Assembly (NCBI RefSeq): GCF_000720135.1
Contig: NZ_JOIU01000020.1
Span: 62,001 to 126,000 of the forward strand
DNA: 64,000 nucleotides
DNA from: Streptomyces sp. NRRL S-1022
Lineage (GTDB): Bacteria > Actinomycetota > Actinomycetes > Streptomycetales > Streptomycetaceae
Direction of reading: 5' to 3'
The notes beneath the pieces are model-generated. The model did not search any database, had not been told where the DNA came from, and worked only from the letters and a program-made list of their open reading frames with translations. The translations under genes were made by a program, and so were the position numbers. Shown one piece after another: positions 24,742 to 33,191 of the stretch (position 1 is the stretch's first letter; each line of letters opens with the position of its first letter).

Positions 24742-25385
24742 CGGTCATCGCCGCCTTTCGACTGCCGGGAGGCGGCGCCGGAGGCCGCGTCCCCAGCCGA
24801 ACCCGTCTTCTTCGCGGTCGTCTTGCGGGCCGCGCTCGCCTTCTTGGCCGCCGTCTTCTTCGCGGGGGCCGTCTTCTTGGCCGCGGCCTTCTTCTTCGCG
24901 GGGGCCTTGCGGGCCGGTTCCCGGTCGCGCGGTTCCCCGTCGCGGGACTGCTTCTCGCGCCGGTCGTCGCCGCGGTCGCCGGCGGAGCCCTGGCGGCCCT
25001 CGTCTTCCTGGCGGCCTTCCTCCTCGCCGTCCTCCTCGTCCGGTTCCTCGTCGGAGCCGGACGGCACGATGCCGGACAGCTGGTCGCGGACCTGTGCCGT
25101 ACGGCCGTGCAGCCGGTCGGCGAACGCGTTCAGCTGGCGCTCGGCGACCGCGCCGGAGGCGGCCTTGCCGACGCCTCGCAGGTCCTGGCGCAGCTGGTCG
25201 CCTATCTCCTTGAACTGCGGGTTGTTCTTCAGCTGCTGGTTGACCAGGTCCGCGACCATCCGCGGACTGAGGTTCAGCTTCTTGCCCGCCACGAGGGAGC
25301 CGACCGCGAGGGCCATTTTGAGTTTTTTGGTGCGTCCGAGCAGGTATCCGGCCCCTACGGCGAGGCCCATTGCGGTTCGGTTCAT
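24738..25385 (-). CDS. gvpY: GvpY: protein with histone-H1-like Lys/Ala tail
   Basis: 215 residues from the ATG at 25385, one nucleotide after the gvpG stop. The N-terminus (MGLAVGAGYLLGRTKKLKMALAVGSLVAGKKLNL) is amphipathic, followed by a helical domain to about residue 110, an acidic DE-rich linker (SDEEPDEEDGEEEG), then tandem AKK, PAKK and AAKK motifs as in histone H1 C-termini. The gene is typical of Streptomyces gvp clusters. The basic tail could bind nucleic acid or the acidic tail of the neighbour GvpZ (inference). Confidence 0.82.
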   Translation of the reverse strand: MNRTAMGLAVGAGYLLGRTKKLKMALAVGSLVAGKKLNLSPRMVADLVNQQLKNNPQFKEIGDQLRQDLRGVGKAASGAVAERQLNAFADRLHGRTAQVRDQLSGIVPSGSDEEPDEEDGEEEGRQEDEGRQGSAGDRGDDRREKQSRDGEPRDREPARKAPAKKKAAAKKTAPAKKTAAKKASAARKTTAKKTGSAGDAASGAASRQSKGGDDR

Positions 25386-25386
25386 G

Positions 25387-25644
25387 TCACGTCCCGTTGC
25401 CTGTGTTGTCGCCGGAGCGCATAGCGGTCTCCAGCCGGTCGAGAAGTTCGTCCTCGCGCTGGTCGAATTCCTCCGCGGTGATCTCGCCCGCCTCCAGCTG
25501 CTCTTCGAGGCGGGCGAGTTCGGCCCGTACGGTGGCGGGGTCGTAGTAGATCCGCTCCGCCTCGCGGAGCACGTGCCTGATGGCCCATGCACTGCCCCGC
25601 ACGGGTGCGAACGGCAGCATCAGCACTTCGCCTATCAGCCCCAC
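25387..25644 (-). CDS. gvpG: Gas vesicle protein GvpG
   Basis: 85 residues. MGLIGEVLMLPFAPVRG, then ERIYYDPATVRAELARLEE and GEITAEEFDQREDELLDRL match the GvpG family, a small helical accessory protein required for assembly. It follows gvpF by 31 nt and is tightly linked to gvpY. Confidence 0.95.
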   Translation of the reverse strand: MGLIGEVLMLPFAPVRGSAWAIRHVLREAERIYYDPATVRAELARLEEQLEAGEITAEEFDQREDELLDRLETAMRSGDNTGNGT

Positions 25645-25675
25645 GGTGTTCTCCTTTCCGTCCGGGCCCAGAGCG

Positions 25676-26446
25676 CTACTGCGCGCCGGCGTCCGCGCCG
25701 GCCGTGCTGCCGGCGGGCTGCGCCGGGCCGGGCTCGACGAAGCTGTACGGCGGCAGCGGCCCGTTGACCCTCAAATCCAGGTGGGCGTGGCTCTTGCGGA
25801 TCTGCTCGGCGATGGCGAGGAACTCCTCGGCGGTGCTCCGGGGCACCAGGAACGAGACGTTCAGCAGCCAGCCGGTGGACTCGGGGCCCACGCTGACGGC
25901 GGAGGCGGCCGGTGCGAGCAGTCCCTGTACCTCCTGGGCGTCCTCGGCTTCCTTGGCCTTGACGGCGGCGGCGACCATCTCGCCGAGGCGGATCTTGTCG
26001 TCGTAGCTGCCACCGCCGGCCTGGCGGTTGGCTTCGGCGAGGGAGCGGACGTCGGCGTTCTCGGCCATCACGCGGTGCAGGACGGCTTCCTCGACGTGTG
26101 TGGCCTTGACGTTGTACTCGACCTTGCCGTCGAGTTCGCGCAGCCGTTCCAGGTAGTGCTCGGCCCGTTCGGTGAGTACCTGGGTGACGGAGTCGTCGTC
26201 GTCGGCGACGCTGCCGAACCGCATGGGCAGCACGCAGCCGCCGGCGCCGGCCTCGGCGAGCACGTTCTGGTGCGCGAGCAGGTCCCGGCGCTTGGGGCGC
26301 AGGTCCTCGGGTGCGTCACTGACGACGGCGGCCAGGTCACCGGCGGTGAGCACGCGGACGGCGCGTGGCGGCTCGCCCACTCCGGTCATGCCCTCGGGCA
26401 GCGCCGGGTGGGACCGGGCGGTGATCCCGTAGACGTAGGTGCTCAC
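25676..26446 (-). CDS. gvpF: Gas vesicle protein GvpF (GvpL/F family)
   Basis: 256 residues. [54 protein letters not shown] and [22 protein letters not shown] are GvpF hallmarks. In other systems GvpF contacts GvpA and is found on the gas-facing side. It overlaps gvpA by 4 bp (ATGA), ensuring coupled translation. Confidence 0.95.
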   Translation of the reverse strand: MSTYVYGITARSHPALPEGMTGVGEPPRAVRVLTAGDLAAVVSDAPEDLRPKRRDLLAHQNVLAEAGAGGCVLPMRFGSVADDDDSVTQVLTERAEHYLERLRELDGKVEYNVKATHVEEAVLHRVMAENADVRSLAEANRQAGGGSYDDKIRLGEMVAAAVKAKEAEDAQEVQGLLAPAASAVSVGPESTGWLLNVSFLVPRSTAEEFLAIAEQIRKSHAHLDLRVNGPLPPYSFVEPGPAQPAGSTAGADAGAQ

Positions 26447-26862
26447 TCCTGCTCCTCCTTACGGCGCGCCGGGGCCTTCCGGCGCGGCCTGGACTCGGTC
26501 TCCCCTTCCTGGCGCGCCTGGTTGAAGGCGTCCGATATGGTCTGCGCGGCGCCGGACAGCGCGCCCTTGGACTTGCCGCGGGCGCCGGACTCGGTGATCT
26601 CGCCGACGAGGTCGGGCAGGCCCGGGCTCTTGTGCGGACCGGATTCCAGGTCCAGGCGGTTGCACGCCTCGGCGAAGCGCAGGTACGTGTCGACGCTGGC
26701 GACGACGACGCGGACGTCGATCTTCAGGATCTCGATGCCGACCAGGGAGACGCGGACGAACGCGTCGATCACGAGTCCTCGGTCCAGGACCAGCTCAAGT
26801 ACGTCGTAGAGGCCGCTGCTGCCGCCTCCGCCTCCGGTCTGCTGTGCCGGAACAACAGTCAT
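26443..26862 (-). CDS. gvpA: Gas vesicle structural protein GvpA, with long basic C-terminal extension
   Basis: 139 residues. [49 protein letters not shown] is the conserved wall-forming core (about residues 18-70). Canonical GvpA proteins are about 70-75 residues, so the additional 65 residues ([19 protein letters not shown] to [15 protein letters not shown]) form a basic tail that could not be buried in a standard ribbed wall. This tailed form is frequent in Streptomyces gvp clusters as I recall, and these bacteria are not known to make buoyant vesicles. Confidence 0.93.
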   Translation of the reverse strand: MTVVPAQQTGGGGGSSGLYDVLELVLDRGLVIDAFVRVSLVGIEILKIDVRVVVASVDTYLRFAEACNRLDLESGPHKSPGLPDLVGEITESGARGKSKGALSGAAQTISDAFNQARQEGETESRPRRKAPARRKEEQE

Positions 26863-26928
26863 GCCGGCGATTCCTCCTCCTGCGTAGTGGGTGCACGGTC
26901 TGCGCGGACGGGGAGCGCACGCTGTGAC

Positions 26929-27321
26929 TCAGCGGCCACCGCGCGCGTCGGCCCTGCCGCGTTCGTAGCGGCGGACACGCCGGTACCCGGTCAGCTGGCC
27001 GTCGGGGTCCAGCTCGACCTGGTAGCTCGCCATCAGGCTCATGGTGTCGGGGACCCGGGCGAGTTCCAGGACTTCGACCTCCAGGGACCAGCCGTCGTCG
27101 GTCTCCTCGAAGGAGGAGACGGATTCCGGGGCGAGGCCGGTGAGCTCGGCGAGCTGGCTGCGCGCCTGGCGCAGCACCTCCATGGGGGTCGGTCGCCGGC
27201 TGTGGGTCTCGCGGTGGGTACCGCCCTGCGTCTTGTGCGTGTTGTCGGAGTTCTGGGAGTGCTGAGAGTCCTGTGCTTTCTGTGAACTCTGTGAGCTTGA
27301 AGTGTTGTTTGTGTTCGACAT
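26929..27321 (-). CDS. gvpO: Gas vesicle protein GvpO
   Basis: 130 residues from the ATG at 27321 (GGGAGAGG upstream). The C-terminal domain (MEVLRQARSQLAELTGLAPE, GWSLEVEVLELARVPDTMS, ASYQVELDPDGQLTGYRRVRRYERG) is the GvpO family. The first 45 residues are Ser/Gln/Asn-rich (NTNNTSSSQSSQKAQ) and encoded by unusually AT-rich DNA for this genome. First gene of the gvp operon, 45 nt after the LigD-type gene; no strong separate promoter is visible in that gap. Confidence 0.93.
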   Translation of the reverse strand: MSNTNNTSSSQSSQKAQDSQHSQNSDNTHKTQGGTHRETHSRRPTPMEVLRQARSQLAELTGLAPESVSSFEETDDGWSLEVEVLELARVPDTMSLMASYQVELDPDGQLTGYRRVRRYERGRADARGGR

Positions 27322-27366
27322 GGCCACCTCTCCCCTGCGTGTGGCCGTTCCTCCCTTGGCCAAACC

Positions 27367-28302
27367 TCAGGAGCGCATGTCATCGAGACGGCGTCGGGCC
27401 GGGGCCAGGGAGCGGCCACGGTGGGGCAGGTCGCCCCACGGCTCCGTCCGGGCCTGGTCGACGGCGTCGGTGATGCTCCACCGGCGGGCGTCCAGTGCCG
27501 GATCGTCCACCTGCTTCCAGGCTAGGGGCACGGCGACCGGGGCGCCCGGGCGGGCGCGCACGGTGTAGGGGGCGACGGCGGTCTGGGCGTAGCCGTTGCG
27601 CTGTACGTCCAGGTAGAGGCGGCCGGCCCGGTCCTGTTTGCGGGCGGCGGTGGTGAGCCGGTCGGGGGCCCGGGAGGCGGCGAGCGCGGCGACGTCGTGG
27701 GCGAACCGGCGGACTTCGTCGAAGTCGTGGCGGCCGTCCAGCGGGACGACGAGGTGCAGGCCGCGTGAGCCGGTGATCATGGGTGCCGCGGGCAGGCCCA
27801 GGTCGTCCAGCAGCTCGCGCATCCGGTGGGCCGCGTCCCGGACGGCGGTGAAGTCGTCGTCTGCCGGGTCGAGGTCGAAGACGAGCCGGTCGGGGTGGTG
27901 GGGGCCGCCGGCCCGGTCGGTGCGGGAGAGCCAGCGGTGCAGGGTGACGCAGGCCTGGCCGGCGAGGTGGAGGAGGGTGGCGGTGTCGTCGCAGACGACG
28001 TGTGTGACGGTGCCGCCCTCCTTGGCGACCTGGACGCGGGTGATCCAGTCCGGGTAGTGCTCCGGGGTGTTCTTCTGCCAGAACCTCGGGCCGTCGATGC
28101 CGTCCGGGCAGCGTTCCAGGGTCAGCGGGCGGCCCCGCAGGTGCGGCAGGAGGTACGGCGCGACGGACCGGTAGTAGTCGGCGAGGTCGCCTTTGGTGTA
28201 CTGCCCGGTGCCCCCGCGGCCGGGGAAGAGCACCTTCCCCGGCCGCTGGATCTCCACTGTGCGGCGGCCCGCCCGGATGGTCCGGGCGTCGCCGCGGGTC
28301 AT
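27367..28302 (-). CDS. LigD-type polymerase domain (archaeo-eukaryotic primase fold) protein
   Basis: 311 residues containing only the polymerase module of NHEJ ligase D: VEIQRPGKVLFPG, TLERCPDGIDGPRFWQKN, then LVFDLDPADDDF with the catalytic DxD, TGSRGLHLVVPL and DVQRNGYAQTAVAPY. Ligase and nuclease modules are absent, so it would work with a separate Ku and ligase in double-strand break filling. Start ATG at 28302 overlaps the transketolase stop by 4 bp. Located just upstream of gvpO on the same strand. Confidence 0.92.
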   Translation of the reverse strand: MTRGDARTIRAGRRTVEIQRPGKVLFPGRGGTGQYTKGDLADYYRSVAPYLLPHLRGRPLTLERCPDGIDGPRFWQKNTPEHYPDWITRVQVAKEGGTVTHVVCDDTATLLHLAGQACVTLHRWLSRTDRAGGPHHPDRLVFDLDPADDDFTAVRDAAHRMRELLDDLGLPAAPMITGSRGLHLVVPLDGRHDFDEVRRFAHDVAALAASRAPDRLTTAARKQDRAGRLYLDVQRNGYAQTAVAPYTVRARPGAPVAVPLAWKQVDDPALDARRWSITDAVDQARTEPWGDLPHRGRSLAPARRRLDDMRS

Positions 28303-30146
28303 CGTACGACCGCCTCCTCGACCAGCATCCTGGCCGCCGCCGCGATGGCCGTGGCGTCGATGCCGGCGGCGTGGAGCTGCTCGTCGGGTGCGGCGGAGCC
28401 CGGCATGGTGCGCACGGCGAGGCGGACCAGGCGGGGCACCGGCCGGCCGTCCGCGAACGCCTCGGCGACGGCGTCCCCGATGCCGCCCTCGGGGTGGTGG
28501 TCCTCCACCGTGAGCAGGCAGCCGGTCTCCTCGGCCGCCCGGTGCAGGGTCTCGGCGTCGACGGGCTTGACCGAGTACAGGTCGATGACGCGTACCCGGA
28601 TGCCGTCCGCGGCAAGCCGGTCGGCGGCGGCCAGCGCCTCGGGGACGGTGGTGCCGGCGGCGACGACGGTGAGCCGGTCGTCGTCGGCGGAGCGCAGCGT
28701 CTTGCTGCCGCCGACGGGGAACTCCTCGTCGGGGCCGTAGAGCACCGGGGTCTTGCCGCGGGAGGTGCGCAGGTAGCGGATGCCGTCCAGGCCGGCCATG
28801 GTGGCGACGAGCCGGGCGGTCTGGTTGGCGTCGCACGGGTACAGCACGGTGGAGCCGTACAGGGACCGGAACATCGCCAGGTCCTCCAGGCCCATCTGGG
28901 AGGGTCCGTCCTGTCCGATGGCGACACCGGCGTGCGAGCCGACCAGGTTGAGTCCGGATCCGCTGATGGAGGCCATGCGGACGAAGTCGTGGGCGCGGGA
29001 GAGGAAGGCGGCGAACGTGGAGGCGTAGGGCACCCAGCCGCGTGCGGCCATGCCGACGGCGGTGGCGACGAGCTGCTGCTCGGCGATGTAGCACTCGAAG
29101 AACCGGTCGGGGTGCTCCTTGGCGAACTCCTCGGTGCGGGTGGAGTCGCCGACCTCGCCGTCCAGGGCGACGACGTCGCCGCGGGCCGTGCCGAGTGCGG
29201 CGAGGGCCTTGCCGAAGGCGTCCCGTGTGGCGATCTCGTCGCCCTGGTCGTAGCGGGGCAGCCGGACGGGCTCGGTGGTCAGGGAGCGCAGTGCGGCGGC
29301 GGCCTGCGGCTCGGAGACGCGGACGTGCAGGTCGCGGGGGCCGCCGAGTTCGGCGATGGCGTCCTCGGCCTCGGGCAGTGGCTTGCCGTGCAGGCCCTCG
29401 CGGTCCTCGACGGCGGCGACGCCGCGGCCCTTGAGGGTGCGGGCGAGGATCACGGTGGGCTGTCCGGTGGTGGACAGTGCCTCGCCGTAGGCGCGGTCGA
29501 TGGCGTCGACGTCGTGGCCGTCGATCTCGATGGTGTGCCAGTCGAAGGCCTGGAAGCGGCGGGCGTAGGCGTTCAGGTCGTGGCCGTGGCGGGTGGGGCC
29601 GCGCTGGCCGAGCCGGTTGACGTCCACGATGGCGATCAGGTTGTCGAGGTTCTCGTAGCCGGCGTGTTCGGCGGCCTCCCAGACGGAGCCCTCTGCGAGC
29701 TCGCTGTCGCCGCACAGCACCCATACCCGGTAGTCGGTGCGGTCCAGCCGTTTCCCGGCGAGGGCGATGCCGACGCCGACGGGCAGGCCCTGGCCGAGGG
29801 AGCCGGTGGCGGTCTCCACCCAGGGCAGGCGGCGGGGTGTCGGGTGGCCCTCCAGCCGGCTGCCGATCGTGCGGAAGGTGAGCAGTTCGCCGTCCTCGAT
29901 CGCGCCGGCCGCCTTGTACGCGGCGTACAGCAGCGGTGAGGCGTGTCCCTTGGAGAGGACGAAGCGGTCGTTCGCGGGGTGTTCGGGGCGCTCGAAGTCG
30001 TAGCGCAGGTGGTTGGCGAGCAGGACGGCCAGCAGGTCGGCGGCGGACATGGAGGACGTGGGGTGCCCGGATCCCGCGGCGGCGGACGCCCGCACGCTGT
30101 CCACGCGGAGCTGCTGGCCCAGTTCGGCGAGTTCGTCGGTGTTCAT
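28299..30146 (-). CDS. tkt: Transketolase
   Basis: 615 residues. TPP-binding N-terminal part: AGSGHPTSSMSAADLLAVL, LSKGHASPLLYAAY, GDSELAEGSVWEAAEHA. The pyrimidine domain carries ECYIAEQQLVATAVGMA with the catalytic glutamate and SHAGVAIGQDGPSQMGLEDL, and the C-terminal domain spans about 480-610. It moves two-carbon units in the pentose phosphate pathway. It is slightly shorter than the housekeeping enzyme (about 650-700) and its coupling to a DNA-repair polymerase suggests a second, sporulation- or stress-related copy. Confidence 0.92.
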   Translation of the reverse strand: MNTDELAELGQQLRVDSVRASAAAGSGHPTSSMSAADLLAVLLANHLRYDFERPEHPANDRFVLSKGHASPLLYAAYKAAGAIEDGELLTFRTIGSRLEGHPTPRRLPWVETATGSLGQGLPVGVGIALAGKRLDRTDYRVWVLCGDSELAEGSVWEAAEHAGYENLDNLIAIVDVNRLGQRGPTRHGHDLNAYARRFQAFDWHTIEIDGHDVDAIDRAYGEALSTTGQPTVILARTLKGRGVAAVEDREGLHGKPLPEAEDAIAELGGPRDLHVRVSEPQAAAALRSLTTEPVRLPRYDQGDEIATRDAFGKALAALGTARGDVVALDGEVGDSTRTEEFAKEHPDRFFECYIAEQQLVATAVGMAARGWVPYASTFAAFLSRAHDFVRMASISGSGLNLVGSHAGVAIGQDGPSQMGLEDLAMFRSLYGSTVLYPCDANQTARLVATMAGLDGIRYLRTSRGKTPVLYGPDEEFPVGGSKTLRSADDDRLTVVAAGTTVPEALAAADRLAADGIRVRVIDLYSVKPVDAETLHRAAEETGCLLTVEDHHPEGGIGDAVAEAFADGRPVPRLVRLAVRTMPGSAAPDEQLHAAGIDATAIAAAARMLVEEAVVR

Positions 30147-30189
30147 GTGTCTCCTCGGTCTCCTTGCGCTGGGTCGCGCCGGGCGGCGC

Positions 30190-30462
30190 TCAGTCGGATG
30201 CGTTCGGGCGGTCCGCGGGATCGCCCGGTCCGGTGGGATCGCCCGGTCCGGCTGATTCGGGGGTGTCGGCGCGCTTGACGGGGCCGGGAGCCGGATGGTC
30301 CGGGCCGCCCTCGGCCGGCTTCCCGGCGGACTGGTTCCCGGCGGGCTCGGCGGGCTCGGCGGGCTGGTTCTTGGCCGGTTCGCCGCCGGGCTGGTTCCTG
30401 GCCGGTTCGCCGCCGGGCTGGTTCTTCGCGGGCTCGGCGGGCCGGTTGTTCTGCCGGGTCAT
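30190..30462 (-). CDS. Small disordered Pro/Gln/Asn-repeat protein
   Basis: 90 residues. The ATG at 30462 is preceded by CAGGAG at about 8 nt. After MTRQNNRPAE come near-perfect repeats of the type PAKNQPGGEPA (three copies) grading into QPAEPAEPAGNQ and then a Pro/Gly/Asp-rich end. No fold, membrane span or signal peptide is apparent. Such hydrophilic repeat proteins resemble desiccation or stress-protective ones (inference). The 5' untranslated region carries a GGAC tetranucleotide tract. Confidence 0.65.
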   Translation of the reverse strand: MTRQNNRPAEPAKNQPGGEPARNQPGGEPAKNQPAEPAEPAGNQSAGKPAEGGPDHPAPGPVKRADTPESAGPGDPTGPGDPADRPNASD

Positions 30463-30478
30463 GTGTCGTCTCCTGTCT

Positions 30479-30512
30479 GGACGGACGGACGGACGGACCG
30501 ACGGACGGACGG
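30479..30512. repeat. GGAC tetranucleotide tract
   Basis: Eight near-contiguous GGAC units (one changed to CGAC), ending 17 bp before the start codon of the small repeat protein. A simple-sequence tract like this is rare in Streptomyces upstream regions and could vary in length between isolates. Confidence 0.85.
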
Positions 30513-30534
30513 CCGGTCCGGTCGCGTCCGCCCG

Positions 30535-30779
30535 GTACCCGCGCCGGTTCGGGTGAGCCCGAGACCGACGGCGTCCAGCGGCACGGACCAGGCCCGCAGC
30601 AGGCCCGCAGCAGGCCCGACTGGACGCCATGGCACGGGAGTCGGCGTCCGGCAGCGGGCCGGCGGCGGTCCGGGGCGGCCGCCCAGGCCGACGGAGTCGT
30701 GGGCCGGGCCGGCCGGGGCGCGGGCAGCCCGGTACCCGGGGAAACCGGCGCCGGCGATCACCACGCGAGGTCGGCTCAC
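30535..30779 (-). pseudogene. Remnant of an FAD/NAD-dependent oxidoreductase gene
   Basis: From a GTG at 30779 the frame reads SRPRVVIAGAGFPGYRAARA, a clear N-terminal dinucleotide-binding motif (G-x-G-x-x-G) of type-II NADH-dehydrogenase-like enzymes, whose family length is about 400-450 residues. After about 22 residues the resemblance stops and the rest is low-complexity, including three copies of CAGGCCCGCAG. The body of the gene has evidently been deleted. The remaining 30780-31006 interval holds no gene and includes the promoter side of the F420 enzyme. Confidence 0.5.
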
Positions 30780-31006
30780 GGTGCGCCTCCGGCGGTCGGG
30801 CTCCTCCGAGGTCTTCCGCGTAACCGGGGCAGGTGCACCCAAACGCCGGGCGGGTCACCCGTACGCCCCCGTGAGCACCCGTACGCCGAGCCCCGTCGGC
30901 ACCCTCACGTCCCCGCCGGCGGGCGCCGTACCGGCGTTTCGCCCGGTCGGGCCCGGTTACCCGGCCCGGGAACGGATCAGCCGGCTTCGCCTCCGGAGGT
31001 TTTCCC

Positions 31007-31963
31007 ATGCCCGAGTACGGCTATTTCCTGGCGTGCGAGGAGCACGACCCCGCTGCCCTCGTCGAACAGGCCCGGATGGCCGAGCAGGCCGGTTTCCAGG
31101 CGCTGTGGATCTCCGACCACTACCACCCGTGGAACGACGCGCAGGGGCAGAGCGCGTTCGTGTGGTCGGTGATCGGCGCGCTGTCGGAGGCGGTGTCGCT
31201 GCCCATCGAGACGGCGGTGACCTGCCCGACCGTGCGGATGCACCCGGCGGTCGTGGCGCAGGCCGCGGCGACCAGCGCGGTGATGACCGGGGGCCGCTTC
31301 CGGCTGGGCGTCGGCACCGGCGAGGCGCTGAACGAGCACATCCTCGGCGACCGCTGGCCCCCGACGCAGGTGCGCCTGGAGATGCTGGAGGAGGCGATCC
31401 AGGTGATGCGCCGGCTGTTCACCGGCGAGGAGGTCACCCACCACGGCACCCACTACACCGTGGAGAACGCCCGTCTGTACACCGTGCCCGACGAGCCCGT
31501 CCCGATCGACATCTCCGGCTTCGGCCCGAAGGCGACGGCGCTGGCCGCCCGGGTGGCCGACGGTTACATCACGATGATGCCGGAGGAGGAGATGGTCACC
31601 CGGTTCCGCAAGGGCGGCGGCGGGTCCAAGCTGGTCAGCGGCGGCACGAAGGTCTGCTACGGCTCCGACCGCGACGCGTGCGTCCGTACGGTGCACAAGC
31701 TCTGGTACAACGAGCTGCTGCCCGGTGAGATGGGCCAGGTGCTGCCCTCGCCCCGGCACTTCGAGCAGCTGCAGGAGCTGGTCACCGAGGACATGGTGCG
31801 GGACAAGACGGTGTGCGGGGACGACGTGGACGAGCACGTCTCGGCCCTGCGGGCGTTCGCCGACGCCGGGTTCGACCGGGTGTACGTCAACCAGATCGGG
31901 CCGGACCAGCGCGGTTTCTTCGACTTCTACCGGACGAAGGTGCTGCCGCAGCTGACCGGGTGA
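31007..31963 (+). CDS. F420-dependent LLM-class oxidoreductase
   Basis: 318 residues. GYFLACEEHDPAALVEQARM, ALWISDHYHPWNDAQGQSAF, GRFRLGVGTGEALNEHILG and VDISGFGPKATALAARVADG-type segments match the luciferase-like monooxygenase fold of the F420-dependent glucose-6-phosphate dehydrogenase relatives (family close to TIGR03557, from memory). It is cytoplasmic and uses F420 as hydride carrier; substrate unknown. The ATG is preceded by GGAGG 5 nt upstream. Followed by a terminator hairpin. Confidence 0.9.
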   Translation: MPEYGYFLACEEHDPAALVEQARMAEQAGFQALWISDHYHPWNDAQGQSAFVWSVIGALSEAVSLPIETAVTCPTVRMHPAVVAQAAATSAVMTGGRFRLGVGTGEALNEHILGDRWPPTQVRLEMLEEAIQVMRRLFTGEEVTHHGTHYTVENARLYTVPDEPVPIDISGFGPKATALAARVADGYITMMPEEEMVTRFRKGGGGSKLVSGGTKVCYGSDRDACVRTVHKLWYNELLPGEMGQVLPSPRHFEQLQELVTEDMVRDKTVCGDDVDEHVSALRAFADAGFDRVYVNQIGPDQRGFFDFYRTKVLPQLTG

Positions 31964-31990
31964 GCGGGAGCGTCCGGGAGGCAGGGACGA

Positions 31991-32014
31991 GGGGCGGGGC
32001 GGGCGCCCCGCCCC
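31991..32014 (+). terminator. GC-rich hairpin terminator
   Basis: GGGGCGGGGC and its exact complement around a 4-nt loop, 27 nt downstream of the F420 oxidoreductase stop and before the convergent holin-like gene. Confidence 0.75.
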
Positions 32015-32058
32015 TTCGCTGTGGGGCCCTCGCTTCCTTCGCTGCAGGGCCCGCGCCG

Positions 32059-32511
32059 TCAGGCCCTGTGGTGCGGGCCGTCGGGGTCGAGGGGGGTCTC
32101 GGGCGGGGTCTGCGGCATCGGCGGGTACGGCATGCCGAGGCCGCTCGGCGGGATGCCCGGCGCGGTACCGCCGAGCACGCGGTGCGCGGAGTGGTGGTCG
32201 TGGTCGTGGTCGTGGCCGTGGCCGGAGTGGGCGGCGCCGCGCAGGGCGTACGCCACCACGCCCAGGAGCGCCGCGGTGATCAGTGCCGCGGCCCAGCCGG
32301 GCAGTCCGATCGCCAGGGCGAGGCCGACGGCGAGGGCCACCGCGCCGCCCGCGTACAGGGCGGCGGCGCCCGACGCGGCGTAGAGCACGGCGGTGCGGCG
32401 CCGCTTGCGCGACTGCTCGCGCAGTTCGTCGCGTACCGTCTCGCGAGCCACCTGAGCCAGTTCTTCGACGAGGTGCTTGTCCAGATGTTCCAGGTGATCA
32501 AAGCGGTCCAT
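32059..32511 (-). CDS. Small holin-like membrane protein with His-rich tail
   Basis: 150 residues. An N-terminal amphipathic helix (FDHLEHLDKHLVEELAQVA) precedes two membrane spans (about 43-65 TAVLYAASGAAALYAGGAVAL and 68-92), followed by GHDHDHDHHSAH (about 97-110) and a proline-rich tail. The architecture resembles the phage-holin superfamily III/DUF1469 proteins widespread in actinomycetes. The His/Asp cluster could bind divalent metal. Confidence 0.7.
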   Translation of the reverse strand: MDRFDHLEHLDKHLVEELAQVARETVRDELREQSRKRRRTAVLYAASGAAALYAGGAVALAVGLALAIGLPGWAAALITAALLGVVAYALRGAAHSGHGHDHDHDHHSAHRVLGGTAPGIPPSGLGMPYPPMPQTPPETPLDPDGPHHRA

Positions 32512-32610
32512 ACACCTGCGGGTACCCGGCGTGCACAGGGGGTAACGCCGGGGGGGCAGCGGGCCGGCGGTGTCCGCACGGCGCGGCGGTCTTCGCGTGC
32601 GCCGCGCGGT

Positions 32611-33174
32611 TCAGCGCGGCCGGGCCGCTCCGCCGCGCATCTCCACGGTGAGGGCCCAGCGCTCGTGGTCGCGCCAGGCGCCGTCGATGTGGATCATGTC
32701 CGGGGAGAAGCCCTCCAGGCGGAAGCCGGCGCCCCGGGCGAGGGCGATGGAGGCGGCGTTGCCGGGCTGGACGTTGATCTCCAGCCGGTGCAGGCCCAGC
32801 GGCCCGAACGCGTACCCGATCACCAGCTCCATGCCTTCGCGCATCAGGCCCCGCCCGGCCGCGTGCGCGAAGGCGCCGTAGCCGAGGGCACCGCACTGGA
32901 AGCCGCCCCGCACGATGTTGTTGATGTTGATGAAGCCGGCGATGGCGCCGCTGTCCTTCTCGCACACCAGGAAGCCGGCCCGGTCCGGGTCCGCGACGAG
33001 CCGGCCGGCGTAGTCGGCGTACGCCTCGTCGCTGTCCGGCGGGAACAGCCACGGCCGGTGCAGGTCCTTGCTCTCCCGGGCACGTGCGGTGAACTCGGGG
33101 CCGTCCTCGGGGGTGAAGGGGCGGATGGCGACGCGGGGGCCCTCGGCGAGGCGGCTGGACGGGGGGTGCGGCAT
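32611..33174 (-). CDS. GNAT N-acetyltransferase (RimJ/RimL-like)
   Basis: 187 residues with VAIRPFTPEDGPEFTARA, CEKDSGAIAGFINI, a GYGAFAHAAGRGLMREGM acetyl-CoA loop and LHRLEINVQPGNAASIALARGAGF, the RimJ/L pattern in which an N-x-x-S segment precedes the final helix. Acceptor unknown; family members acetylate ribosomal proteins or small amines. It lies just downstream of the S66 peptidase gene (18 nt), perhaps in the same unit. Confidence 0.88.
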   Translation of the reverse strand: MPHPPSSRLAEGPRVAIRPFTPEDGPEFTARARESKDLHRPWLFPPDSDEAYADYAGRLVADPDRAGFLVCEKDSGAIAGFININNIVRGGFQCGALGYGAFAHAAGRGLMREGMELVIGYAFGPLGLHRLEINVQPGNAASIALARGAGFRLEGFSPDMIHIDGAWRDHERWALTVEMRGGAARPR

Positions 33175-33191
33175 GCGGCCAGCCTACGGCG

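Noticed and set aside
27230..27321. AT-rich tract at the start of gvpO considered as a promoter
   Set aside because: It lies inside the GvpO coding region, encodes a Ser/Gln/Asn-rich head, and the strand and start codon with ribosome-binding site are clear.
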